In this document: positions 15,001-24,500 of the stretch, one piece after another
How the letters are laid out: each line of letters starts with the position of its first letter
Numbering within the stretch: the stretch's first letter is position 1
Source: Synchiropus splendidus
Taxonomy: Eukaryota > Chordata > Actinopteri > Syngnathiformes > Callionymidae
Reading direction: 5' to 3'
Assembly (NCBI RefSeq): GCF_027744825.2
Contig: NC_071340.1
Location: 4,900,501-4,964,500, forward strand
Length of the DNA stretch: 64,000 nucleotides
Notes under the pieces: model-generated
What the model saw: only the letters and a program-made list of their open reading frames with translations
Told to the model about the DNA's origin: nothing
Database searches by the model: none
Program-made: the position numbers and the translations under genes

Positions 15001-15862
15001 AAGCACATATTGGTGTACTTCGGCGAAAGCAGGACTGTGGAAAAAAAAACACGGAAATAGCAGAAGAAGCGGTAGAAGCTGCAGAAGAAAACACAGCGAA
15101 CAGCGGAGATGCAGCAGTGGTATTTACAGCCCCGCATCATTTTTGAATCCGTAAAAGTTAGCAATTTCACGATGACCCGCACCAGGTGACGTCATAATAA
15201 ACCACTTAGATGAGAGGGTGTTTCTTTCATTCCAAACTTCAAAGTGAAGTCAAACTGAAGAGTTTTTCTCATTTACATCATGCCTATATTGCTCACAGTT
15301 TTTGAAGCATTTGCAGCACTTTGAAATTGTGGCGTCAAAACTCAAATGGTTAATATGCTTTTGTTTTGGTTTTGTCTACCAGCTATTCAGGTTTCACCAA
15401 ACTGAAGTAATGTATGTGTGAAGTGTCAGGTAGACAAACTTGTTCCTTTGAGTGGGAAGGATCTGTTCAGTGGTTTGTGAGTCTGGTTCTTCAGAGATTT
15501 GTGCGTCAATGATGTGGTATGTCGTCGCCACAGATGACACAACTAACACCATTATTATTATTACATTCGTTATTGTTGTTTTTATAACTGTCTTCCTTGT
15601 AGATATGTAAGTTTATAAAGAGGTGTGAGTCTTTAGCAATACCTATGCAGATGGAGCGGAGTGAACAAACATTACCTTCCACCACGGAGCGAATGTACAC
15701 ACACTGACTTACCAAGGGCTTACCTATGTTAAGACCATAGTTCCCGTTGATTTGTACCCTGAATTTGTCCATCTGGGTGTTCCTTTTAGAGTCCGGGTAC
15801 CACAACACCTTGCTCTCCATGTCCATGATGTTCTCGCTCTTTCCATCAGCGTCTTTAGACAT
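62..15862 (-). CDS. aacs: acetoacetyl-CoA synthetase, 5' half (9 coding exons, 3' end outside window)
   Basis: Cytosolic ATP-dependent ligase that converts acetoacetate to acetoacetyl-CoA for sterol and fatty-acid synthesis (ANL superfamily). Exons in transcription order: 15862-15724, 13104-13001, 8383-8263, 5790-5677, 2123-2026, 1911-1797, 1431-1350, 807-654, 142-62. All junctions have AG/GT borders and keep frame, giving 1008 nt (336 codons), about half of the roughly 672-residue family length. Family stretches seen: [15 protein letters not shown] in exon 1, [18 protein letters not shown] in exon 3, [18 protein letters not shown] in exon 4, [17 protein letters not shown] in exon 6, and the ATP/AMP-binding loop [16 protein letters not shown] in exon 8. 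The start (ATG at 15862-15860) is the only Met ahead of the conserved region and gives an N-terminus [10 protein letters not shown] similar to known AACS (MSKEE...). The adenylation C-terminal half lies beyond base 1. No frameshift or stop was seen, so the gene looks intact. Confidence 0.96.
654..807 (-). other. aacs: AACS exon 8, ATP-binding loop
   Basis: This 154-nt exon encodes the segment running from FLDDFLASG to [16 protein letters not shown]. The Ser/Thr/Gly-rich motif followed by APK is the phosphate-binding loop (A3 motif) of acyl-adenylate-forming enzymes. All key residues are present, which supports an active enzyme rather than a pseudogene. Confidence 0.93.
3390..4580. mobile_element. 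non-autonomous DNA transposon with terminal inverted repeats and TA target duplication
   Basis: The left end reads CCGTATTTTCCGGACTA and the right end, reverse-complemented, reads CCGTAATTTCCGGACTA (one mismatch in 17). TA dinucleotides flank both ends (3388-3389 and 4581-4582), as expected for TA-targeting (Tc/mariner-type) transposition. Subterminal copies of the ATAAGCCGCA motif lie near both ends (about 3473-3495 and 4505-4530). There is no transposase reading frame in the 1191 bp, so it is non-autonomous. It lies in the AACS intron between coding exons 4 and 5. The superfamily is inferred from the TSD only. Confidence 0.8.
4756..4775. repeat. (GT)n microsatellite
   Basis: Short run of GT dinucleotides with one GC interruption, inside the AACS intron between exons 4 and 5. 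Confidence 0.8.
5959..5993. repeat. perfect 15-bp inverted repeat (hairpin)
   Basis: The left arm 5959-5973 (TTGTTTAAGGACTAG) and right arm 5979-5993 are exact reverse complements around a 5-nt TCGAC loop. It lies in the AACS intron between exons 3 and 4. No element boundaries are visible around it. Confidence 0.85.
6757..6777. repeat. (AT)n run in an AT-rich stretch
   Basis: AT dinucleotide run inside an extremely AT-rich block (about 6590-6860) with several poly-T tracts, in the AACS intron between exons 3 and 4. Confidence 0.7.
7321..7644. repeat. diverged local duplication with GATA/CTAT repeat between copies
   Basis: Copy A (7321-7440) and copy B (7557-7644) share an ordered set of blocks: CAGATACACAGC, GCTTATCTTG, ATAAATATAT, then a GTAGTA(G/A)GGGAAAGAATC block, offset by about 236 bp at the start. 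Between them 7478-7540 is an imperfect palindrome of CTAT/GATA tetranucleotides. Intronic in AACS; no coding potential. Confidence 0.6.
8946..9010 (+). repeat. tRNA-like sequence, probable SINE head or tRNA pseudogene
   Basis: An A-box-like stretch (TAGCGGTTATAGCAC, about 8955-8969) is followed by a B-box-like stretch (GGTTCGCATCC, about 8994-9004) whose CTGG/CCGG arms could form a T stem. The anticodon stem is imperfect and the loop lacks U33, so it is not a functional tRNA by inspection. A tRNA-derived SINE head is the likelier reading. It lies in the AACS intron between exons 2 and 3. Confidence 0.4.
9233..10180. mobile_element. non-autonomous DNA transposon with perfect 10-bp target duplication
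   Basis: The identical 10-mer GATGACGGTC flanks the element at 9223-9232 and 10181-10190. The element begins AGGCTTTT and ends AAAAGCCT, a perfect 8-bp terminal inverted repeat. It is 948 bp with no transposase frame. It contains a long internal palindrome (9849-9913 pairs with 10026-10090) and a GC-rich GGGCGG-type tract near its right end. A 10-bp duplication would fit Mutator-like or similar superfamilies, but I cannot assign it. It sits in the AACS intron between exons 2 and 3. Confidence 0.85.
11153..11680 (-). mobile_element. partial hAT-like element, inverted relative of the copy at 24152
   Basis: It starts TAGGGATGGGCAAT, like the terminus of the element at 24152-25209. It shares internal blocks in reverse orientation with that copy: the stretch around 11327-11360 (ATAATGACACTGATCGACTC) and the stretch around 11585-11660 (GCGCTAATGCTACAACCCGG). 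The far end is not clear, so the right boundary is approximate. Intronic in AACS. Confidence 0.65.
11951..12160. mobile_element. palindromic MITE-like repeat
   Basis: The arms TTTCACCAATCAGGTGT (12042-12058) and its exact reverse complement (12110-12126) enclose a 51-bp centre. The flanks include GGGCCGCAGAGGGTGCAGG and GTTCATCCCAGCAAGCAC, wording I recognise from a common palindromic fish repeat. Outer limits are approximate because the right half is more decayed. No coding capacity. Confidence 0.65.
13109..13128. repeat. (GA)n microsatellite forming a pyrimidine tract
   Basis: On the minus strand this is a (TC)n run placed directly before the CCAG acceptor of AACS exon 2 (13104-13001), so it serves as that exon's polypyrimidine tract. 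Confidence 0.85.
13193..14555. mobile_element. putative 1.36-kb transposon related to the 9233-10180 family
   Basis: The left end AGGCTTTTAGCCAGCATTTT and the reverse-complemented right end AGCCTTTTAGCTAGGATTTT agree at 17 of 20 bases, and the match continues through GAAAC. The right end also resembles the right end of the 9233-10180 element (GC-rich GGGCGGGG tract, then CTGTTTCAAAATCCTAGC versus CTGCTTCAAACTCCGAGC). No target duplication is visible, so it is older or the ends are misplaced. It occupies much of AACS intron 1. Confidence 0.5.
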
Positions 15863-16062
15863 CTCTGCGGCGTTCGCTGCTCGGTCGTTCCACCAGTTAA
15901 ACTGAGGGGACTTGTGAAAGTAAGCGAGGTGAGAGGCAGGGGAAATTAGCACACCGGTTAGCCGTACCTCCCAGGCTCGGCTTACCAAGACAGCTAGCAG
16001 CGCTCACTGACAGAGCGTGGTGTCAGTCTCCAGTGTGACCTGGCAGACCACGCCCATTTGTT

Positions 16063-16070
16063 TGACGTCA
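16063..16070. promoter_or_regulatory. consensus CRE palindrome upstream of AACS
   Basis: TGACGTCA is a full CREB/ATF site 201 bp upstream of the AACS start codon. A CCAAT motif lies just beyond it at about 16089. A functional role is inferred from position only. Confidence 0.55.
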
Positions 16071-17249
16071 GAACGGTGCGTTCATGTGCCCAATAGTTTT
16101 TCTTGGTTGTGAAATTATTTTACATACAATTTAAGTAAGACCAATTAAATCAATCAAATAGAAAACCATATTATCTGTATTGTGTGACGGAATAATTCTG
16201 TAATTGTGTGAATGAACCGCATTATTTTTGCCTTGTTTGCATCTGTATCATTCTAATGTCCGACAAGCATTCAATTTTGTAAGTCAAACTCTTTTAAATT
16301 ATGTTATATATTTATATTATTATTGAAGCCGACCTGCCTACCCCTGAAAAGCCAGGAGATTGGAAAGTTTTCACGTGAATATAGGCTTCTCCAATTGGCT
16401 CATCACTGTGGCTCCACATCATGCGACTCAGTACTTGTGGGCGGGGATTCATCAGATGACATGACGCTATCTTGCTGATGCATCAGCCAATCGCAGAGCA
16501 AGCCATCCCATACGCAGGGATGTGACCAATCACCGAGCAGCACACGCGACCCTCCCGTCTGGAAAGACGTTGTCTGTGGCGCGATAGTGTTTTCGAACTG
16601 TGATTTATTACTTGAAACAGAGACCCTATCAACGAAGCAGACTCGACAGAACAGAGTAAAAGAACAAGTACAAAAGTTGAAAGAGGCTCGTTCAATAAAA
16701 TACAAATTTGCCGTACTGCTCATCAGGCCCAAAATAAACTGTGTAACACAAAAGGAGCAGTTAACATTGCTCAATGGTCCTTTAAAAATGAGCAGTTCTT
16801 ATAAGTCACCACATACAAAGTATGGAATGTACGATACAGTATATACATGGAACAATTAACAGAAATAAAAGTGGTCATGCTATATCAAATGAACAATGAA
16901 ATTATGAAGCACATGACGACAATGTTTCTGAATATGAGAAATTTGACATTTAAATAGAATCATCTAGTTAATACAAATTGTTTCAGTGGAAATTTTAGAT
17001 TCCAATGTCACTGTTAAACAGTACATCCAGAAGACCATATTTTTGGACAGTCGCAGCCCCACACAGTCTTAGCATGACTGGAATTTATACATACTCTCTC
17101 TTTACATGTGGAGAAAAAAAACAAACAAAAATCTTCTGTCCTAATTCCCCCTCAATTATTTCTGGCTCTGTGAGTTTTCTATGTAATGAATGTGATCAAT
17201 GTTTGGTTTGATGTTCAGAAATTTTCGGGCATATCTAAGAGTTTGTCTT
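16071..17249. other. intergenic stretch upstream of AACS, no gene seen
   Basis: It contains scattered CCAAT-type motifs at about 16486-16530. The reading frames of up to 123 codons show no family resemblance, and no repeat ends were recognised. Confidence 0.5.
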
Positions 17250-17590
17250 ACTTCTTCACTATATGGGGCAACGTAAATTTCAAGTTCACACATGTTTTCG
17301 ATTTTGGACAGTAAAGGGTTTCAAGGATAAAAAGTCAATCCAGGATTTATAGGAGGAAATATTAATGTAATTTGAGGAAATGTCACCTACTTATGACGTT
17401 CTGAAGAAGCATTTCTTTAAATATCTCTGGCTGATATGTTATATTTCATCTGCACAAAATGGTATTCTGACCAAACCTAGCATTTCCTCTTTTGAGGAGG
17501 GGATTATAAAAAACAGTCATGGAAAGGGTTTGATTTCTTTTTGGTATGATATTCTTGTTTTGGTTCTAATGAGTCCTCAACGAGTAAAAG
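17250..17590 (+). mobile_element. L1/Tx1-like LINE remnant (region after the RT domain)
   Basis: An interrupted frame reads SPTYDVLKKHFFKYL, then SSFEEGIIKNSHGKGLIS and FWYDIL. This is the conserved layout of the segment just after the reverse transcriptase in fish Tx1/L1 LINE proteins (HFFKYLQ...KGLIS..YD). Stops occur before 17380. It abuts the RTE element that begins at about 17600. Confidence 0.5.
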
Positions 17591-17599
17591 ACTGTTTCT

Positions 17600-19620
17600 T
17601 CTTAAGCAGGTCCCAAGCCCAGATAATTGCAGAGGGTTGTATCAGGAAGGGCATCCGACATAAAAACTGTCCAAACTAAAAGATGCGGATCAGACAAATT
17701 AATCTCATACCGGATTGGTCGGGGCCCGGTTTAACAACGACCGCCATCAGTGCTGTTAACCAGCAGGGTGCTGATGGAAATTGGACTTCTGTTGGCTGAA
17801 GAAGGAAAAGGAGAGGGGGGAGGTGTGTCAATAGACAGACGGAGAAGAAGAAAGACAAGAGAATAGGATTGAGAGTAGGGACTCTGATTGTGGGAACTAT
17901 GACAGGGAAGGCAAGAGAGTTGGCTGACATGATGCAGAGGAGGAAAGTGGATATTCCATGTGTCCAGGAGACCAATTGGAAATTGAAGGGGTCTTCTTCA
18001 ATGTAGTTAGTGCTTATGCCCCACAGGTGAAGTGTGACCTTCTGAAGCGAATTATATGAACTGCAGGAGAGTATTGCGAGAGGTGAGAGAGTAGGCATTG
18101 GGGCAGACTTCATTGGACATGGTGCAGGAAACAGAGGTGACGAGGAAGTGATGGGAACGTTTGGTATCCAGGATAGGGACACTGAAGATCAGAGGCTTGT
18201 AGGCTTTGCAGAAAGGATGGAAATGGCTGTGGTCAATACTTTCTTCCAGAAGAGAGAGGAGCATATGGCAACTTACAGAAGTGGAGGTAGGAGCACACAG
18301 GTGGATTACATCTGGTGTAGACGGTGTCACTTGAAGGAGATTAGTGATTGTAAAGTAGTAGTGGGTGAGAGTGTGGCCAGACAACATAGGATGGTTTGTG
18401 CAGGATGACAATGGTGGTGAGGAAGGTGAAGAGGGCAAAGACAGAGAAGAAGACAAAATGTAGGAAGCTGAAAGAGAAAGAGTCTTGTGTTGTTTTCAGT
18501 GATTGAAGCAGGCTTTGGGTGGCCAAGAAGGACTTCCAGATGACTGGACAACTACGGCTGAGGTGATCAGGGAGACAGGTAGAAGAGTTCTTGGTGTGTT
18601 ATCTGGAAGAAAAGTGGAAATGGAGACTTGGTGGTGGAACGAAGAAGTGTAGGAGTGTGTACAACAGAAGAGGTTAGCTAAGAAAAAGTGGTATGTTGAG
18701 AGAACAGAAGAGAGTAGGCAGGAGTACAGGGAGACCCAGCAAAAGACAAGTAAAAGCAAAAGTCAATGGCCAAACAGAGGGCCTACGAGGACTTGTATGA
18801 GGAGGTTGGACAGTTAGGAGGGTGAGAGAGATTTGTATAGGATTGCAAGGCAGAGAGATAGAGATAGGAAGGAGATGCAGCAGGTTAGAGTGATCAAGGA
18901 CAGAGAGGGAGATGTTTTGACTGATAACAGAAGCGTGTTGGGAAGATGGAGAGAGTACTGATGAATGAGGGAAATGAGAAAGAACGAAGGAGTGGCCAAT
19001 GTAGATCAGGAGGAAGCAAGATCAGAGTGGTTTCGCATTGCCGGTTCTGTCTCTGTCGAATCGGACCCAGGCCACCTCGGTCAGAACCTGCAGTCTGAAA
19101 GTAAGGCTTGGAGTGAGAAGGGCATTGAAGAGGATAAAGAGTGGAAAGAAAGTGGGCCCTGATGATATACCTGTGGAAGTGTTTAGGAGAGGTGGCCGTA
19201 GACTTTTTGATTAGAACATTTAGCAAGGTCTTTGAGAGCGAGAGGATTCATGAGGAATGGAGGAGAAGTGTGCTGGTGCACATCTTCAAGAACAAGGGAG
19301 ATGTCCAGTGTTGTGGCAACTATAGGGAGATAAAGTTGATGAGCCATATGATGAAGTTGTGGGAAAGAGTAGTGGAAAATAGACTAAGGACAGAAGTTAG
19401 TATATGTGCGCAACATATGTGCACCACAGATGCAGTGTTTCCTTTGAGGATGTTCATAGAGAAGTACACAGAAGGTCAGAAGGAGCTCCATCGTGTCTTT
19501 GTGGACCTGGAGAAAGCGCACGACCGAGTGCCAAGAGAAGAGTTGTGGTATAGTATGAGGAAGTCTGGAGTCGCAGAGAAGTATGTTTGAGTGATGTGAG
19601 ACATCGGTGAGGTGTGCTGC
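17600..19620 (+). mobile_element. degenerate RTE-type LINE (endonuclease and start of reverse transcriptase)
   Basis: The 5' part carries the typical fish RTE leader (CAGGAAGGGCATCCG at about 17644, then a CGACCGCCATCAG stretch near 17738). An apurinic-endonuclease-like segment follows at 18148-18408 with VNTFFQKREEHMATYRSGG and TQVDYIWCRR. A reverse-transcriptase start occurs at 19141-19590 with VFVDLEKAHDRVPREELWY. Frameshifts and stops separate these pieces, and the element breaks off at about 19600 before the catalytic YADD region, so it is dead and 3'-truncated. Confidence 0.85.
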
Positions 19621-19639
19621 AGGTCTAAAAGAGTTGCCT

Positions 19640-21300
19640 TTCAGCACCATGGCACTTTGTTTTTTAAAATGTTGTTTTAAAATGTCTATTTGCCACATTT
19701 AGGGGCACTGCCTCCACCACTGGGCCGTGATACAAGGACATATCAATTCCAGGATGAAGATGAGAAGGAACTCAAGCGCACACAAACACACAAGACTAGT
19801 GCAACAACTCCTGAATGAAAACAGAACAGGGTTGAACATTCGACTCAAATTTTGAGCATTAATCCAGTGAACATACAATATGTAGAATATAGTGGATATA
19901 GTGGACCATTTCCCCCCACAGTCTTTAAGTGAGTAACAATGTTGTTTGTAATGCCAAAGCTTGATTTGTTTTCTCACCCAGTGCCACTTTGAATGAATCA
20001 TCGTTTATTTCTGTCATTTATTTTCGCTGTGTCTGTTCTTCAATTAAATTCTAATTAGAGACACACCAGCAATTGAGATCTGCTTGAATACCTTCATTTG
20101 GACTAGTGGTTCACTACAGATGGTGAGTAGAGGGAATCAGGCCGCACCCTTGTCATGTGCCTTGTTGAAGAGTAAATCTATCTATGCTGCTTCGTGTCAG
20201 GCTTAATACTTTTATATTTAATGCATGAATCTAAATGGGTTCAAAAAGGGGAAAGACATGACGGTCTAATAACATTATATAACATGATCAAGAAGCTGAT
20301 GCAGCATTGATCCTCAGTCAATGTCTGTGGCGAATACAAAAGAGTGAAATGCAAGTGCTGTCTAAAAACCATGCATCTGGAATTTTATTGTATTTATTTT
20401 TATCTTTTGATGTCACATCAGAATGTAGTACCCAGAGAAATTCAGGAACAAACAATAAGGAAGTAACTGAAATCTAGACGTCTGGTAGCCTAGTCAACAT
20501 CCGAGGTTCAACCCGTTGTGATGCTATGCGATGACCTTAAAAAGGCAGTTCATGACTGCAAACGCTGAATGACAGCAGTTCTGCAGTTAATGCCAAAATT
20601 CCACCACAGTGCTCCAAAACTCCAAAGTGTTTGCAAACACTTGATCTCAGTTGCTTAGGGAAGCCCACCTGCTACTTTCTTTTTTGTTCTGTCATCAATA
20701 CTTTTTTCTTCAGAACACAAAGAGATAATACATATAAAAAGAAAGAGAGAGATTATATAGTAGTATATTAAAAGCAAAGCACTACTTTGAAATTTCACGT
20801 GTTTTTGTATTGTGACCAAGATGTTGACAGTGATGATGTAGACAATAACCTCCGACTGCCACTTGTAGGCGATACAGAGCAGTGCATGGTAAACCTTACT
20901 TCATGCACAGCTATCCGGTTCGTCAAAGTGTAGCCGCATAAAATGTTCTTCTGCCACGCAAATGTTGGGTCCTGGTGGCTGTCGGAGCGGTTGCACAAAA
21001 CTATACCATAGGTTGTCTATAGAGGGAAGTATAGGACAGATAAGGAAAACGCGGACAATGTGGTAACTGGGGGTAATTTGTTCTTGTAGTGTTCGGCCTG
21101 CCTGAGAGAGAGACCGATACACGTGAGCCTGATAACAACCCTACTGTCTCTTCTGTACCTCATTATGACTTCATTGCCATGACATAACATAACATAATCC
21201 ATATATGACACAGATAACTGCATACATTTACAAAAAAATGTCAAGAAAGACAACATCAAGTAAGATGGAATGAATCTACTGTGGACTGGTAACTTATTGT
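19640..21300. other. intergenic stretch upstream of GAK, no gene seen
   Basis: Reading frames here are short and unlike any family I know. No element termini were recognised. Confidence 0.5.
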
Positions 21301-21322
21301 TGAATTGAAATGCCTTTCCAAC

Positions 21323-21331
21323 TCACGTGAC
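21323..21331 (+). promoter_or_regulatory. CLEAR-like E-box (TCACGTGAC)
   Basis: Nine of ten bases of the CLEAR consensus GTCACGTGAC (bound by TFEB/TFE3) lie 227 bp upstream of the GAK start codon. The role is inferred from the motif and its position. Confidence 0.5.
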
Positions 21332-21361
21332 GGAGTCGTGCTTCGACGTCATCGCCTGTTA

Positions 21362-21369
21362 CGGAAGTG
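21362..21369 (+). promoter_or_regulatory. ETS-type site (CGGAAGTG)
   Basis: This GABP/ELK-type core lies 189 bp before the GAK ATG. Such sites are common at housekeeping transcription start sites. Together with the E-box at 21323 and a GACGTCAT half-CRE at about 21345, it marks a likely core promoter. Confidence 0.45.
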
Positions 21370-21557
21370 ATTGTGCTGATGGTAGCGGCCTCGTCATCTG
21401 GGCAGCTGGAAGAAGATGTTGGTTTCCTGTGAATGAACACATTTTAAACTTTACCAACGGGTCGAACCAGGGTGGTGCGTGCCTGTTGTGTGGCTGTGGA
21501 TCCAAACATCCAACCAACGGCGGCAGAAATTCGACAATTTCGATCCTACTGGCGAAC

Positions 21558-24500
21558 ATGTCCCTGTTTCAGTCGGCACTGGATTTCCTAGCCGGGCCTG
21601 GTTCCTCTGGGGCCGCCAGCCGGGACCAGAACGATTTTGTTGGGCAGTTCGTTGAACTCGGTAACATGAAGCTGAGGATAAAGAGGGTGATAGCCGAAGG
21701 TAAGATTGTAAAGACAAACCATAAATGCTAACTATGGTGGTGGTGTGTTGTTGAGCTAGTAGGCTAACATGCTAACAACATCAGCGAGTTCTGCCCAGAA
21801 TAACAACCAGTTGATTTGCCTATTCATTTAAGAACCGATTGGCATTAGTTAACCATCACTTTTGTATACTGGTAGGTTTTTCACGTGATCTGCCCGCGGC
21901 CAGTATGAGTCAGGTCTCGTATAAAGACGTCCGAAAAGTGATCAATGACATAAAGTAAAGCAGTTAAAAAAGCACCCCTCCACAGGGGATTAGCATTACC
22001 TGTGTGGTTGTGCACCTAACAAACATCCTGATGTCACTCACAACAGTACAGGGCGTAAGTAAATGATTCAATAAATTAATTCTCTAACCAACTATTAGAG
22101 ACATTCTTCTGTTTAAAATCAGAATCAGCTTTGTTGCCATGCTTAGTGAGGATGCCATCAACTAGGAAGGTGCTTTGGAATAACGTGCAATCATGAATAG
22201 AAACATACTAATACTACTACTACTACAAATAATAATAATAAAAAATGAATACAAATAAACAGTAATACGAGTAGTAACTAATCAATAAATAACCCACAAA
22301 CAACAAGGGCTGTTCACGAATTAATCAGTCTGAAGGCCGAGGGGAAGAAGCTGTTCCTAAGAAGAGAAGTTCTGTTGTGGATCGACCGCAGCCTCCTGCA
22401 AGAGGGAAGAGGGACAAACAGTCCATGACCAGGGTGAGATGGGTCGGCTCTGATCCGACCTGCAGGTCTCTGGGTCCTGAAGACATATAGGTCATGTAGA
22501 GGTGGCAGTCTGTAACCGATCAGCTTATCAGCAGAATGCACAATGCCCGGTAGTCTGCCGTTGTCCCTGGAGGTGGCGCTGTTGTACCAGACAGTGATAG
22601 AGGAGGTGAGGATGGACTCGATGATGGCTGTGTAGAACTCCACCAGCAACATCGTCAGCAGTCCTTTACGTGGCTCATTCATCCGTACATCTGATGCTGG
22701 AGCTAGTCAATCAGCCAATGCATTGGCCAGAATATTCAGAAGATGGTAAGAGAGTATTTGTCACAAATTATAGTGCACTGGTATTTCAAATATCATTTAA
22801 TAGTTTGTCCTTGTGGGAAAGCTAACAAAATGTCTACAGCTGCATTAAGCATTGAAGTGACGTTAAGCTTTAAAGAATTCTTGAAAGAAATTAAACAAAA
22901 ATACTTACAAACCTACCTAATTTAACTCCTCAGCAGCATCATGATGGGAAATGACTACTCTTCACAGAGGTCCTCTGCCTCACTGTCCTCCTCTCTATCA
23001 GTACACTTTCAAGGGGCGAGGTATTGCCACAACCTCGCGATACGATACTTATTGCGATACATGTGTATCCCAATACATGGCCTTCAAGGTAGTGATGGGG
23101 CAGATCCCTTCCAGTATCGGTATTGGGGTCCAAAACCAACGTTTTGATGGATCAGGAATTGCCAATCCAACCGGTCGCGATGACCGTTCCAAGAGCCGAA
23201 TTTGAGCTTTGTTTTTTCTGCTGAAATCTCTTCCCAGTCAGCTGCTCTGCGAGCTCATTGCAACTATGGATTGGATTTCCTGGACATTGGTGAGAGACAT
23301 GACAGGCATAATGCATGTCTCACTTGAGGAAATCCATTCCACATTTGTTATAGGGATGCACAGAATATAATGGATAGAATCAACATTTGGCTTCAGTGGT
23401 GAAGAGTCATCAATGTCAAATGATGTCAAAAATATTCAATCATCTTATTTATTCAATTGAAAACTTGTATCAAACATGTTCAGGACCGTTTATGCAATAA
23501 AAAAAATGTCAATAAAGTCTAACAATCACAATTGCTATTAAGTTAAGTTATTTGGTATTAAGCCAAGTTTTCATTTCGGTACATTCATACATTTTAGTGT
23601 TGTGCACGTCTGGCTTCTAAATAAATTCTGAGTTGTGCATTAGTTAGCGTGTAGTTTTTCAAATCTCTCTGTGGCAACCTGTCTTCAAGTGATGTTGTTT
23701 AAGTAGCCAAGTGCGTCTGCTCACTTTTTTTTGTTTTGGCCTAACCTCTGTTCCTCTTTCTATGTCTCTCAGGTGGTTTCGCTTTCGTGTATGAAGCCCA
23801 GGACATGAGCAGTGGAAAAGATTACGCACTGAAGGTGAACATGTGCCTTACACTTTCTGTCTTTTGCATTTGCTTTTCTGGAACTTCCTGCTTGAACTGC
23901 CCCAGGAATGTAATGTAACATAAAATGACCTGCTGTTTTGTGTTACGCAATAACATAATTTCAGCAGACCATGCTGTTTTTAGTCATGTTTTTGTATTAA
24001 GTGCAAGAAACACGGACTAGCTGCTGGTAATGGAATGGATTTCATTTTTTTGGTCATGGAAAATGTAATATAACCAAGTTGCCTTTCATCACCGCACTCG
24101 TGTGCATTGATGGACGTAATCAACGGTGGTCTGTTGTCACTCTCAGCAAACTAGGGATGGGCGATATGGACAAAAAAAAATCATGATAAATGTTGTAATT
24201 TTTGATGAGTTTTATCTCCAACATCATAATTTCTTTATGCTTAGATTTAATAGTTAACTAAGTGTTGAGATGAGAAATTCAATTTTTCACGTCTCTCGTA
24301 GAACCCAGTTGTGTCTGACCCACTGCTCTGCCAGTTTTATTTAGAGGTTAAATTGAGCCGTCTGTCTGCTGTCCCCAATGTATCTCATGTCTCTTAACAG
24401 TTTACTTTAACTGTGGACCCATCTGGACACATTTCCTAGATGCATTTGAAGAAATATTAGAAATTATGTGAATAAATCATTTAGATTATTATTATTTTCT

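Noticed and set aside
16403..16859. Several overlapping frames (70-123 codons) upstream of AACS.
   Set aside because: They contradict each other on both strands and show no conserved motif; treated as promoter-region noise.
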